Made by a program: the position numbers and the translations under genes
Shown here: piece after piece, positions 46,101-57,266 of the stretch
Layout: each line of letters starts with the position of its first letter
Numbering within the stretch: position 1 is the stretch's first letter
Notes under the pieces: model-generated
What the model was told of the DNA's origin: nothing
Database searches by the model: none
Seen by the model: the letters and a program-made list of their open reading frames with translations, nothing else
Assembly (NCBI RefSeq): GCF_020509005.1
Contig: NC_063012.1
Location: forward strand, 1,612,001 to 1,676,000
Direction of reading: 5' to 3'
DNA from: Fulvia fulva
Taxonomy: Eukaryota > Ascomycota > Dothideomycetes > Mycosphaerellales > Mycosphaerellaceae
Length of the DNA: 64,000 bases

Positions 46101-46754
46101 ATGAAGACGATGCTTGACGTTGACCTGGAAAGTAGAAGTCGCGCTGATCTGCGGGATACTCGTCCGATGTCACTCGAGACGTCGTGGTTGGCCTGATCGA
46201 CTGCTGTGGACGCTGCTTCGGCATGAAGATGCTCGACGTCTGCTTCCTGGGCTGTGTGGGCCCTCTTAGCGGGTTGCGCAAGGGACTGGCCTCCCCGAAG
46301 GTGATGTCCGACAGAGAGATGTTTGCAGCCTTGCCATCTCCATCCACCGCAGGCGCTTTCGGCGACGGGGACTGCATCTTCGCGGATATGTTGGCTAGTG
46401 GGATGCGCTCCTGAACGTCGCGCTTCTGCGGTGACAGGTAGTGGCCAGACGATGTCCGGCTGGGATTTGTTTCGCGGACCATGTGTTCGGTGTCGCTCAC
46501 GTCACAGCGTGCCTGAGCTTCTAACCACTCGTTTACTGCGTTGCTTGAGGACCCTGGATTCGACGACTGCGACTGGGTGCCGAGTGTGTTGATGGGCTTG
46601 AAGGCGGTACGCCGCGGCGACGGATTTCGTGAGTCCGCCCTTGCTGGAAGTGAGTGTACGGAGATGTTGTGGGCGATATGTTGCACTTACACTTTGCTGT
46701 ATGTTCAGACGTGCGGTCGTGTCCACTTGTAATGATGCTCACTTGACCCGCCAT
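43180..46754 (-). CDS. SNF2-family DNA-dependent ATPase/helicase
   Basis: Exons 46691-46754 and 43180-46643, with a 47-nt intron, giving 1175 residues. The start at 46754 gives MAGQVSIITSGHDRTSEHTAK. The N-terminal 350 residues are low-complexity. The ATPase lobe holds LLPHQVEGVSWMIDKE, Walker A DDMGLGKTVQSVALLL near 410, DEAHSIKN near 538 and CLTGTPMQNNLDELQSL. The lobes are separated by a CX2CX15CX2C knuckle (CDVC, CSEC) and an acidic Ser/Asp/Glu stretch. The second lobe has IVFSQFTTMLDLI, FVRYDGSMRPDAREQSL and QAIDRVHRLNQ. It resembles the Rad5/Rad16/Uls1 branch but lacks a full RING and a HIRAN domain. It probably remodels chromatin or removes proteins from DNA. Confidence 0.9.
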
Positions 46755-47002
46755 AAGCTCCAGCAACGTCGTGCTGCCTGTTGCTATGGGAACAAATTGG
46801 GAATAAATTGGAACGCGACTGCACGTGTTTTCCGCGTCGCGCCTTCTTCTCCTCTTCGATTCATTTAGCCGGCACTCAAGCCATGAACATCCACTCCCTC
46901 TACACGGCCGCCATGGCAGCGGCGCATCATATACCGATAGTCCTCCTCTTAAACACGAAGGTAGTATGTTCGTCTCTCCTCCGTCATCATTGACTCGCAA
47001 CA
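46755..47002. promoter_or_regulatory. Divergent promoter between the SNF2 and DUF2264 genes
   Basis: Only 248 bp separate two oppositely directed start codons, so the genes probably share regulatory DNA. No specific operator was identified. Confidence 0.5.
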
Positions 47003-49147
47003 ATGGCTACGACTTCCTGCGTGGCCGAAGCTAACCAGGCCTGTCCTCCTCACCCATTCTCGCAGAACCGCTTCGAGACTCGGGACGATGTGATAGCAGC
47101 GTGTTCCTCATTGTTAGACCCTCTGGAGTCCGGCTTCTCACCAGAATGTGCACTTGTGCGCGTGGGCTCCACCGGCACCAGATGTAGGCCTACGAGCCCC
47201 CCTTGTGATGACCTCACGAAGCTGACAATGACATCCAGTCGACGAGACTGCAGCTCAAATCGAAGGATTTGCTCGACCACTATGGGGCCTTGCTCCACTC
47301 CTCGCTGGTGGTACTGACTACAAGAACGCCCATCTCTTCATCAAGGGCCTGGCTTCCGGCACGAACCCAGAGGGACCAGAGTTTTGGGGCGCTATGCAAG
47401 ACCTCGATCAGCGTATGGTCGAGTCCTGCCCCATCGGATGGACCCTAGCAATCGCGGGCAAGCACTTCTGGGATCCACTGACTGAGCAGGAGAAAACGAA
47501 TGTTTCCAAGTGGATCGGGTCGATGAACGACAAGGAGATGCCAAACACCAATTGGTTATGGTTTCGAGTATTCGCCAATCTGGGGTTGAAGGCCAACAAC
47601 GCCCACTATTCACACAACCAGATTGAAGCAGATATGGATCATCTTGACACATTCCATCGTGGAGATGGCTGGTCCAACGATGGCCCGGAAGGCTATACTC
47701 AGATGGACTATTACTCCGGCTCCTTTGCCATCCAGTATCTGCAGCTGCTATACTCGAAACTGGCTGCAGACTTTGATCAAGCTCGAGCGAGTGAGTATCG
47801 CAAACGAGCGAGGTCATACGCGCTCGACTTCGTGCATTATCAAGCGCCTGAGGGCCATAGTATTCCGTTCGGTCGCAGTTTGACCTATCGCTTCGCAACA
47901 ATTGCATTTTGGACGCTTTTGCATACGCTGATGTCGAGCCTCCTGCGCCTCTGACCTGGGGCATCATCAAGGGACTATTCCTTTGCAACCTGCGTTGGTG
48001 GAGTCAGCATCCTGGTATTTTCCAGCCGAATGGAATGCTCAACATCGGCTACACTTATCCCAGTTATTACTTGGCAGAGAATTACAACTCACCCGGATCT
48101 CCATACTGGTAAGCGCTTTTGAGAGGTCGATACTGCTGCCCTTTATCAGAGCTCCAGAGGGCGTTGCTAGCTCGTTACGGCTGCACGACTCTGTCCTCTG
48201 CACTAAACATCTACTGACTTCCTGATCTTAGGTGCATGCTGGCTTTTGCCGCAATCGCTCAACCGCAATTGCATCCCTTCTGGTCCAGCATCGAGGAGAC
48301 CCATCCTTTCACGCACACGCCTAGTCTTCTTCCCGATGTCAAAGCGTTGAAGCACCCCAAGCATATCATGATCCACAAAGGCGGCCATACATTTCTCCTC
48401 TCGAGCGGGCAGAAATGCCACTATCCCTTGAAGGCATCTCAAGCAAAGTATGGGCATTTCGCTTACAGCGCAAGCTTTGGCTATTCAGTGCCAACTGGCG
48501 GCTACAGCTTGGAGCAGTTCGTGCCTGAAAGTGCGCTAGCGTTGAGCGACGACAACGGCGAGATCTGGAAGATGCGTCGTGAAGTGGAAGATGCGCAACT
48601 TCGAGAAATGAATGGCTCTCCAGTGCTCTACTCTACTATGCACCCCTGGAAAGATGTCGAGGTTAAGACATGGCTGCTGCCACCGGCTGATGACACTCCC
48701 AACTGGCACATCCGGATACATCGCATCAGGACAGACAAACAGCTACTCAGTGCTGAAGGTGGCTTCGCTATCGCAGGCACAAGGACCAAAGACGGCAGGA
48801 TATTGGGCGAGATATCACCTGAAGGACAAATGGAAGGCACCATGAAGTCCGGCAACAAAGCGCTCGTGGTATCCAGAGCTGGAGTTTCAGGGGTCGCAGA
48901 GCTGGCTTCGAAGCACAATCGAAAAGGTGGGATATGCCATGCTGATGCTAACAGCAACCTCATCGAGCCACGCACGTTGCTGCCAACATTGTACGCTGAG
49001 TTCGAAGCAGGCAGCAGCATCTGGTTGGTCACGGCTGTCTTTGCTATGCCAAGTAGTGTCAATGCTTGGTCGGAAGCGTGGCGGAAGAGTTGGGAGATGA
49101 AGCCAGACCTTCCACATTGGGTCAATGATCTCATGAAAGATGGCTGA
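47003..49147 (+). CDS. DUF2264 protein, one frameshift
   Basis: Exons 47003-47183, 47239-48108 and 48232-49147. Family blocks are clear: [119 protein letters not shown] and [13 protein letters not shown]. The fold is expected to be an alpha/alpha barrel like those of glycan-active enzymes; substrate unknown. At about 47905-47912 the frame changes between RFATIAFW and [13 protein letters not shown], as if one base (a G after TTTTGG) were missing. The frame is otherwise open. The lesion may be a homopolymer-type base error or a true null mutation. Confidence 0.82.
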
Positions 49148-52100
49148 GCTTTGCATTGTCTACAGTATATGGTGATCATCAATACCCACCTATTCAGCTC
49201 TGGACCAGAAGGATTTAGGCTCAAGATGTCGTGTACACTCTCCAGCGCCTCATCGCCACAGAGTGCTTCAAATCTGGCAGCAGGACACGATAGCCTCATA
49301 GTTGCACACAAATGACGAGATGGCACACCTCCAACGAAGTGTTGTCTCTCGAAGCCCGCAAGTCTCAGCGATGACAAGCCACAACTCACGAGCAAGTGCG
49401 ATATGGCACTGCAACAACGGTCCGCGAACGTCATGCTCAAGTGTCGTACATGTAATGTATCAAATTCTTAACGTCGTGTGATGACTTCTGGTCAATCAAC
49501 AAACCACCGTCATACGCCGACGTGGTGTCTTCACAAGCCGCTGGACCGAAGATGTATCTTCAAGACAGCCTCAGGCAGATGCCGACGGTATGCCTTTCCT
49601 GGCCGCAGACCTCGTTACGAGCACAGGAACTGCACCGCCACAGCGTCAGACACACAGAGAGCACTCAGAACACATGACAGCGAGCGCAAATGGCTGCTGT
49701 GTTCGAAGAAGCAATAGTCACGAGCCGGTGAGTGCTGTAGTGTAAAGCTGACCGAGAAGCATATGTTGAGAGCACGACATGTTATGTCGAGTGCATGAAC
49801 GCGTATAAGTACATTTGTACCAAAGTCAGATCGAGCATGTGAAAGCACGTTGAGCAGCTGTGAGTGGGTGTGCGTTCGACGTGAGGCGCCGGCAATGTGC
49901 ACCGAGGGTGCAATCCTGTACGGTTGCGGAGAGAAGGTGGAGGTGGAGAATCGAGATGTACCCCAGATGATGTGTTGACAAGAACAGGCACAGGCTTGGT
50001 TGTACCCGTTCCTGTACTAGCGGATCAAGCTACACTGTCGCCGGATATCACCAGACATTGGGGTATTCATCTTGCATTTGAGGATCTCGATCATCAAGAC
50101 AGACCAGCATGCGCTTATGCTCGGTTCATGGTAAGACCACGAACTGGGGTCACGGCAAGTGGACGCCATCACCAGATCACATGTCGCAAAAGCGCTGTCT
50201 GGCGGCAAGGGCTTTCTCTCGGGATCGTCGCAAGTCACAAGTGCCAGCTGCACCGCGCGTGCGCCACATCGACCACGGCTCAAGCCTTGCGACGCCCGCC
50301 AACGGTTCATGATGACAACGAAGCCTTGGGTGGAGAAGGTTCCCAGGAGTCGGCCCACAACCATCGGCTCTAATGCGTCTGCCGACGGGGAAGCAGGCCC
50401 GTTGTGCTCATCAGGCACGCGCGTGACCTGCAAGATGCATTGATGATGAAGGCTGGTCCTGTGACCGGAAAGCAGGCTTGTCGTGGTCTGAGTGCAAATC
50501 TCAGCACCGCACGTTGATACGACGTGTTTGAACCAGAGGGACGCGCATCGACGATGTGCTGCTGCTTCCTTGATCACGGTCATTATCAGACTTAATCGCG
50601 AGGCGCTCGCCACGTCTCGGCTTGCGACCAGATATTTGCATGGTATCCGATCGACGGAGACTGCCCTGGCGACGCGGAGCAGCACCGGCCGGACTGAGAG
50701 TTCCCATACAGGCTGGCATCACCACGCAGAATGTAGGGCGAGGCACCGCTATGCGACAATTGGAAGCACTGATCGTTAGGACTGACGACAAGTCCGCGAG
50801 ACAGCAGCGACAAGCACTCTTGACATAGCGCGTCACGTTGTATGGCGGATGGTCGAACTGTTCGTGATATGGACATTGTTCAGAAAATCAGCACACAATG
50901 TGAGCAAAACATGGTTCTTCATTAAGTTCACCTATGTGGTCCTTTGCTCGTGGGCCGACCAGGTTCATCGAGGTTGTTACGATCAGATGACATCGCGCTC
51001 AAGGTACTTCGATATCCAACAAGGACTGGGGACAAGCAGATCCGGGGCGGTGGCGGAAGATTGATTCGCATGGGCAGCCGTGCCTTGGTTGTATGTGAGT
51101 GCCGACAGGTGTCCAACGCTCCAATCGAAATGAACGAGAAGGGATGACCCTGACTTTGTTGGCATGCCGAAGTGTCAAACACACGAGATGCCGAATCGTA
51201 GTTCCTTGTTTGACCTGAGATGAAGGCTGGACAAAGGTCGAGTCAGAGTTGTCAGACAACCACACTCCCATGACACTGCAGAATGGGTCGCGATGCAGCG
51301 TGCTTGACTCGCGTTTAGCAAGAGCGACTAGAACACTGCTCACACCACACGAGAAATGGCGGAAGAATGAGGCGCTTCACTACATACTGGCAATCTCTCG
51401 CATTGGGATGGCAAAGTCCACCACTGAGTCGTCATGGTATACGCCTGCACTTACCATGTCGATACTGGCTGTCTCCGCGAGCTCCTCGCTCGACTTGGAC
51501 CTTCCATTCCTGAACCACCTCCCGACGCCAGCGTCATTGCCGTGCAGACCACGTGTTGAAGCTCGCTGTAGCAATTCGCCTTCCGTGGTCGTACTGTAGT
51601 CATGTTCCTCGGCCTAGAAGGCAGCCGAAACGCCAGCAGAAGATCACATCGCCGCCTCCTGTGGTGTAGAAGGAAGCGCAGAAGCCGGCACCTGCCAGCC
51701 TGCCAGCCTGCCAAGCGCGAATTCCTGGAGAACGAGAAAGCGCCGAACAAACCGTGCAAACGTCTTTTGCATTGTTCTAGCCGCTGTGGATACGACCACG
51801 AATGTGGGGCAGAAGGAAGCGATTCAATCCATCTCTGCCGTTCCCACCCGATGCTCTGCTGCTTCGCAAGAACGGAAGCTATCCAATAGCACCGGCGAAC
51901 TTGGCTGGAAGCAGTTCTGCTGAGAACGCAAGGTGGAGAAGGCCTCGAGTGGATGAGATATTCTCCGGCCGGCGCTCGTGTGAGCGTCGTCATGTGAAAG
52001 AGCACATGAACGCGTACTGCAGTAGACCGATGTGCTGTCAGTCATCTGGAAGAGAAGGGTACCAGTGGTACCTTCACGAGATCTCTCGAATTGATGAGAC

Positions 52101-52697
52101 ACCATATCACCTTTGCCTGCAGCTGTCAGAAGATCAGCAAGTCTATCGACCTATGGGACGCCTCGGCTTGCTGTCTTGCATATGCCATGCACGGCATGCA
52201 GAAGCGTTCAGTACTCAGCATTAGCTCTGGGAATGTTATTGGGCTTCAAAATAGCGGTCTGCTCATATGTGGGAATCAGACTGTCCAGAACGTCAGCATG
52301 GCTGCCTGCTCAAATGCAGACCTTACGCCCTCGTGATGTACTTGTATGGGCATATGTTGAATGTTGAGAAGACGCCTGCATGCTCGTGGGATGTATTCCC
52401 ATGGTTTGTGGTAATGTTACAGCCTCGTGTAATGTACAAAGCCAGACCAGGCCGAGCGCATGTTCGCTCAATAGGCACTAAGTCGACAGGATAGTATAAT
52501 AGTAAGCATTTTACTGCCGGCCGTCAATAATCTGTAAAGTGCCGATGCTGGTATCATTTCCTCCATCTCCGTCCCAAGTGACCCTGCGAACCCCAGACGG
52601 AGTACAAAGACCTGCCCTTGCGAGCAAGCATCAAAACTCCGGTTCGCTGTGTGCTGTAAACATTCGCTGAAACGCAGTACCAAACAAACTCCGCGCT
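49148..52697. other. Gene-poor stretch (3.55 kb)
   Basis: No frame shows domains, signal peptides or a consistent splice chain. The longest frame (50017-50685, minus) has no family resemblance. A small three-fold CCTGCCAG repeat lies near 51696-51718. It could contain non-coding transcripts or decayed sequence. Confidence 0.5.
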
Positions 52698-54477
52698 CTA
52701 CCATCCCTTGGCATGGTATTCACCCAAACCTTGGTGAAAGTAATCATTGTTGAACTTCGCTGGATCCTTGTGCGAGAGTGCAACGGGCTCCGGATGTTGC
52801 TTCAAGTTCTTCACATCGTTGGACGTGTGCCTTCGCTTCATGGCTGCGAGGTTGCCAGTGCTCCTATGCTGACGTTCCCAAAGCAAGTTCTTTCGCAGTG
52901 ATTCCGTGAGTTCGGTCGAAAGCATGTGGCGACGAGTAGACCGAGGAGACAGTGCCAAAGGCTGTGTGGTGTTGGTCGTTGTGAGGATGGGCTTGGGAAT
53001 CGATTTCTGGCCCTTGGGCTGTAAGAATCCATTCTCCGTGGGCGACGCAGCTACCGATGGGCCATTCGGAGTGCTTGTCCTCGAGCGGCGGAGTGCTGGC
53101 TGTGACTTTGATGCAGCATTTTGGAGCGCCTTGGCCCGGTCGGGCTCGTGCATCATGGTGGTGAGAAGTGATCTTCGCGATGAGAGATTAGGCCTGGAAT
53201 CCACCCGTTGGAAAAGATCTTTGCTTTCGTTCACGGAAGATGGCCCACTCCCTTCATCGGAATCTTCCCAGTCAGAAGAGTCGTCATCATCCTCGATTGC
53301 ACTTTCGGAAACCTCGTCCTCCTCATCGTCGGACTCGAACACAGGACTGTGGCGTACTGCGGCTGCGCGTGCCACGGCGATTTCGTCCTTGAAAGAAGTC
53401 GTTTTCTTACCCTTCGAATTCTGGAGACTGCCGCGAGATTGTTTCAGACTCTCGGAAAGTGCACTCCTCAACATGTGGCTCTCGAGGGAGCTCTCGTCTT
53501 CCGCAGATGAACCAGATCCAAGGATGAACTTTGCGCGTTTCTCAGGAACAGGTTGCCGTAGCGGTGGAGATGTCTTCAGGATTGGAGTCGGCTGAGTGAT
53601 GGCGAGGTTTGTGTGTGATCGATACGAGGATGGTTTAGTGAAGCCGTGTACAATGCTATGGCCGCTTATCTCGGTGGATGAGCTGTCCTGGGAACCGACA
53701 TGGTGTGAGGTGTGCGAGTTGTGCGAGTCGTCCGTCGCAACCGTGGAGGCGGACGATTCGAGGAGCGTCGCTTGTGATGTACATGTCTGCGGTGTCGCAT
53801 TAGACGAGGCGTCGTCGAGGTCAAAGCGCGAAAGCACTTGCGACGCGTTGGTAGAAGTCGGCTCCACGGCAGGCAGCGCTGGGGTGGGCATTGGCAGGTC
53901 GATCGGGTCCAGGTAGTTCGTTTTCTTGATCGAGGTGACGATCTTCTCGAGGTCGACGGGTGTGATGTGCTTTTCGCGGCCACGGCTTCGCGTGCTTTCT
54001 CCGGAATCGTTTCGTCTGAGGCCTGGCCGCGCTCTCGGAATGCGAGGGGTAATGGTATGTGACGTGGAGTCGACGTCCAAGTCGTCGTCGTCGGAAGAGG
54101 AAGCGGAGTCGAGTGAGGACGACAGGGCAGGTATCGACAGCTCGCCACTCGTCGCTGCCGTTCGTGGTGTTATGCGTCGCTGGGAAGGAAGACTACGCGA
54201 AAGCGGGCGTTGAGACTCTGGTGCGCAGCAGAACGTTTCTCGGTTCCACAGCCGCCAACTGAGGTTCTCCAGTCGCTTGCCGTCTTCCATCGCATGAGAA
54301 GTCTTGGAGAATAGCGACCACTGTGCAGAGGGGTGAGAGGTAAGCAGCTGGCTTTCATTGTCCGGCGAGCGCACGTGAACGTACCATGCCCATGAGGGCT
54401 TCAACCGACGACGTGTCGACGGTGTGCAACAGCGGCACCTCGACACGCAACAACGAATGCTCAGGGCGGAAGGGCAT
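52698..54477 (-). CDS. GATA_AreA (DUF1752) / DUF3295 regulatory protein
   Basis: Exons 54385-54477 and 52698-54320, with a 64-nt intron, giving 571 residues. The start at 54477 gives MPFRPEHSLLRVEVP; splicing makes DTSSVEALMGM-WSLFSKTSHAMEDGKRLENL followed by SWRLWNRETFC, the AreA-like N-terminal domain. The C-terminal half is DUF3295: AKFILGSGSSAEDESS, KKTTSFKDEIA, a DDEEDEVSESAIEDDDDSSDWED acidic run, LLWERQH and the end NDYFHQGLGEYHAKGW. Related yeast proteins such as Mks1 act in nitrogen and retrograde signalling. No zinc-finger DNA-binding domain is present, so it is probably a regulator or adaptor. The frame continues upstream of the intron with a poly-His stretch, which is leader, not protein. 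Confidence 0.85.
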
Positions 54478-56915
54478 GGTGCACACAGGCTGCGTCGCGG
54501 ACGACGGGGTGCGGTCGTGGTGGCAGCAGAAGAGGAGCGCTGCGGCGGCGTCGTGTGGTGGTGGTGGTGGTGGTGGTGCTTCCAGATGGCTGTTTTCAGA
54601 TCCGGGCGCGATGAAGTCACGAGGTGGTGTGGAGTAGAGCACAAAGGTTCGGGCTGGCTTCGATCATCTGCACTTGCCGACAGCAATTTGTCAATTTCCG
54701 GCAGACTGCGCACGGCGGGGGGTTGATGTGTCGAGTGTTGTTGGTATAGGAGTGTACGGGGAGGCGTAGTCGTGGTGGTAATGGTAGTGATAGTGGCAGT
54801 GAAAGAGGTCTGTCTCGTCGTGGCCAGGTGTGGGCGGTGACTGTAGCATGCACCAACGAAGCATCGGCGGGCCCAGCTGCCTCTATCTACCACTCTGCGT
54901 CGTCTCTGACATGCGCCTCGCAGCAGGGGACTCTTTTCGGTACGGGGATATGAGAGTTCTACACTACTGTCGGATCGCAAGCCGCGCGCCCTTCCCTGTC
55001 GTCGCCTTGAGTCTTGAGAAGTCTATCCACGTTTGGGCCGTCCCAACTCAGCGGCACACGGATACCGTTTGTGTCGAGCGTTTGATGTGATCCATGATCG
55101 CCGTCTGTCGGGTACCAACTCCTGAGACCTGCCAATTTTCCTTCCTAGTCGTCTGCCCGACCATGACCGTGTCCTCGCTGCACCGGCAGCACAGCACCAC
55201 CTGCGCTGCGCTGCACGCCTCGCCTCGCCTCGGCTCTGGCAGATGGCCTACAGGCTACGCGTGGGGTGGGCGGACCACTACTGTGGCTGAGGAACCACAA
55301 AAGAAATGCCACCTTCAGGCGCCGTCTGTTTCCACTACCCGACTACTCTTTGTGATACTCTGGCTGGACTCGTGGCCATGCTCCGTACTCTAGTACTGGG
55401 AAGCCGCCGCGCCAGGTCACCGTCGTCGGACGATGCATCGCTGACTGGCAAGAATAGTAGCCCGTTCTCGTCAGCGTCGTGCAGGGAGTGCTTCGAGTAA
55501 CAGGACCTTCGTCCTCCGTATTGCCATGTCAGCCGGACACTCTGCCAGAAGCAATTCTCTTGCTAAGGCTTCGCCGCACAGTCATCTGCCAAACGCCTTA
55601 CTGCGACCGCCTGGTCTCCGAGCTGCAGCGTGAGATCTACTGTACCTGTTCTGCAGCGGGAGCTGCACGCTTCGCAAGGCCTGCAAGCAATTCTTGCCCC
55701 ATGCGGTCTCTGTTCGGCGATGACGAGAACGTGGCTGAGGCGCAGAGAATTCGAATCAAGTTCTCGGCTTGCCTCTTGCAGGAGGTCTTGTCGAAAGTGC
55801 CTCGATGCGAGGCCAACGAGACGCTGTATCTGCATTTAAAGGTATGCCTGGCTGCCTCACGGCCAGGACGATGTCCACTCCCGACTAATTGCAACTTCAC
55901 ACCTTCCGCTCATCTACGCGCTCGGGGGATGCATCCCATCGTGGTTGCTTCGCCTGACCGAGATCCAATCTGCACGTCGCGGATCGCCGACCGACCAGAT
56001 AGGCCACGAAAGCAATGATTGTTGCTCGAGGCCGTGACTGGCAGTACTGCCCGAACAGAAAGCGCCAGCATATTAGCCACTGTCTTGGAGCGCAGAACAT
56101 CAGAATTGGAAGTTGCGCTCATGGCCTCGATCATCAGCAAGATTGGAGTTCGTCACAAGCTTGCTCCATGAATCAGGCACAGCCGCAGAGCCAGGGCGCT
56201 TCCTTACTGTCCACGCTGAAAGCGCATTCGCCATCAGATCGCACGACTTGACCTGCAGGATCGAGAGAGGCAGATGACCCAAGGAGAGCTATGCGTTGTC
56301 AAACGCCTGTCGGGTCGCAAGCGAAGGATGCAGAGCTGCTGTTGAGTGCCGTTCAGTCCCACGAGTACACCCCACAGCCCGGATGCTTGTGATTCCCATT
56401 CGTGTTGCGTGAAGCAAGGACGGACAGCGAATCGGGATGCGCGAGTCCTTGAATCAAGCCAGTCCGGTCAACAAACATAGCAGAGCATCTGCTCACGCAC
56501 ATCTAACATGTTCTAGGTTCGTGGAGTGCGGATTCTTGTATCATTTGTGAGGCCTACGCTGGCGTTTGCGATTGATGCTTGGAACAGGCAAGTTCTAGTA
56601 ATCGAAAGCAATGTGTTGGAGTATCAAGTCTACCAACGCGTAGGAGTTCTCGGCGTGCGTCCGGCATTTGCAAATTGCAACAAGAGTTCTGCGAGGCAGA
56701 TGACCACTCCACACGGCTCCGGGCGGCTCCTTCCCATGAACGTTCCCCAGAAATCGCGTGTCACCCACTCTTTCACGACTCCAGTGCAACTGCATGCCCT
56801 TCAAACGTACATACTACACATCCTTCACACCATCAACTTACGCTCCACACTGACCAAACCGCCCAAAACAACTGGTGGGATTATGTTCATTTCTGAAGGT
56901 GTTCTATCTCTCTAT
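54478..56915. other. Intergenic (2.4 kb)
   Basis: Promoter side of the DUF3295 gene, then sequence without a supported gene. The plus-strand frame at 55479-56018 (179 codons) is Cys/Arg-rich but matches nothing I recognise. Confidence 0.45.
54555..54579 (-). repeat. (CAC)n tract in the leader of the DUF3295 gene
   Basis: About eight GTG units on the plus strand, reading CAC on the coding strand, some 80-100 bp upstream of the start at 54477. Confidence 0.9.
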
Positions 56916-57266
56916 TCACATCCACACCACCTTGTTCTTCGTTCTGCTGCGTCTATAGTCACAATGTGTATCTACTGTGTTCTTCTGACCCCTGCTGTGG
57001 TAGTTCTCAAGCAGCCGTTCACACCGGTCCAAGTCCTCCTTGGATAAGAGCTGATCTGGTCCGGAAGGTGAAGGTTCTGGAAGGTGATATGGCTGTCTTG
57101 AGCCTGCAGTGTCCAGAGCATTGCGCACCTGATGCCTTGTGGGTGCGAAGAGCGGTTTGAAGGTCTTAACAAGGTCTCTTTGCGAGCACTTGATGCCCTT
57201 AAGTCTGCAGTAGTGATAGGCTCCTACTATCTGATTCTTTTGAGGTGTTGAAAGGTGTTTGGTCAT
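56916..57266 (-). mobile_element. Transposase remnant, N-terminal helix-turn-helix part
   Basis: From the ATG at 57266, MTKHLSTPQKNQIVGAYHYC and RLKGIKCSQRDLVKTF followed by RHQVRNALDTAGSRQ look like the DNA-binding N-terminus of fungal Tc1/mariner (pogo/Fot-like) transposases. The frame ends at 56916 without any DDE catalytic domain, and no terminal inverted repeats were found. It is therefore a truncated copy or a domesticated fragment. Confidence 0.5.

Noticed and set aside
50017..50685. Minus-strand 222-codon frame in the gene-poor stretch
   Set aside because: No domain, no signal peptide, no splice support, and overlapping frames of similar length on the other strand.
54321..54980. Long N-terminal extension of the DUF3295 gene including an eight-His run
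   Set aside because: It reads through a good 64-nt intron and into the leader. The spliced start at 54477 rebuilds the conserved EALMGM-WSLF junction.
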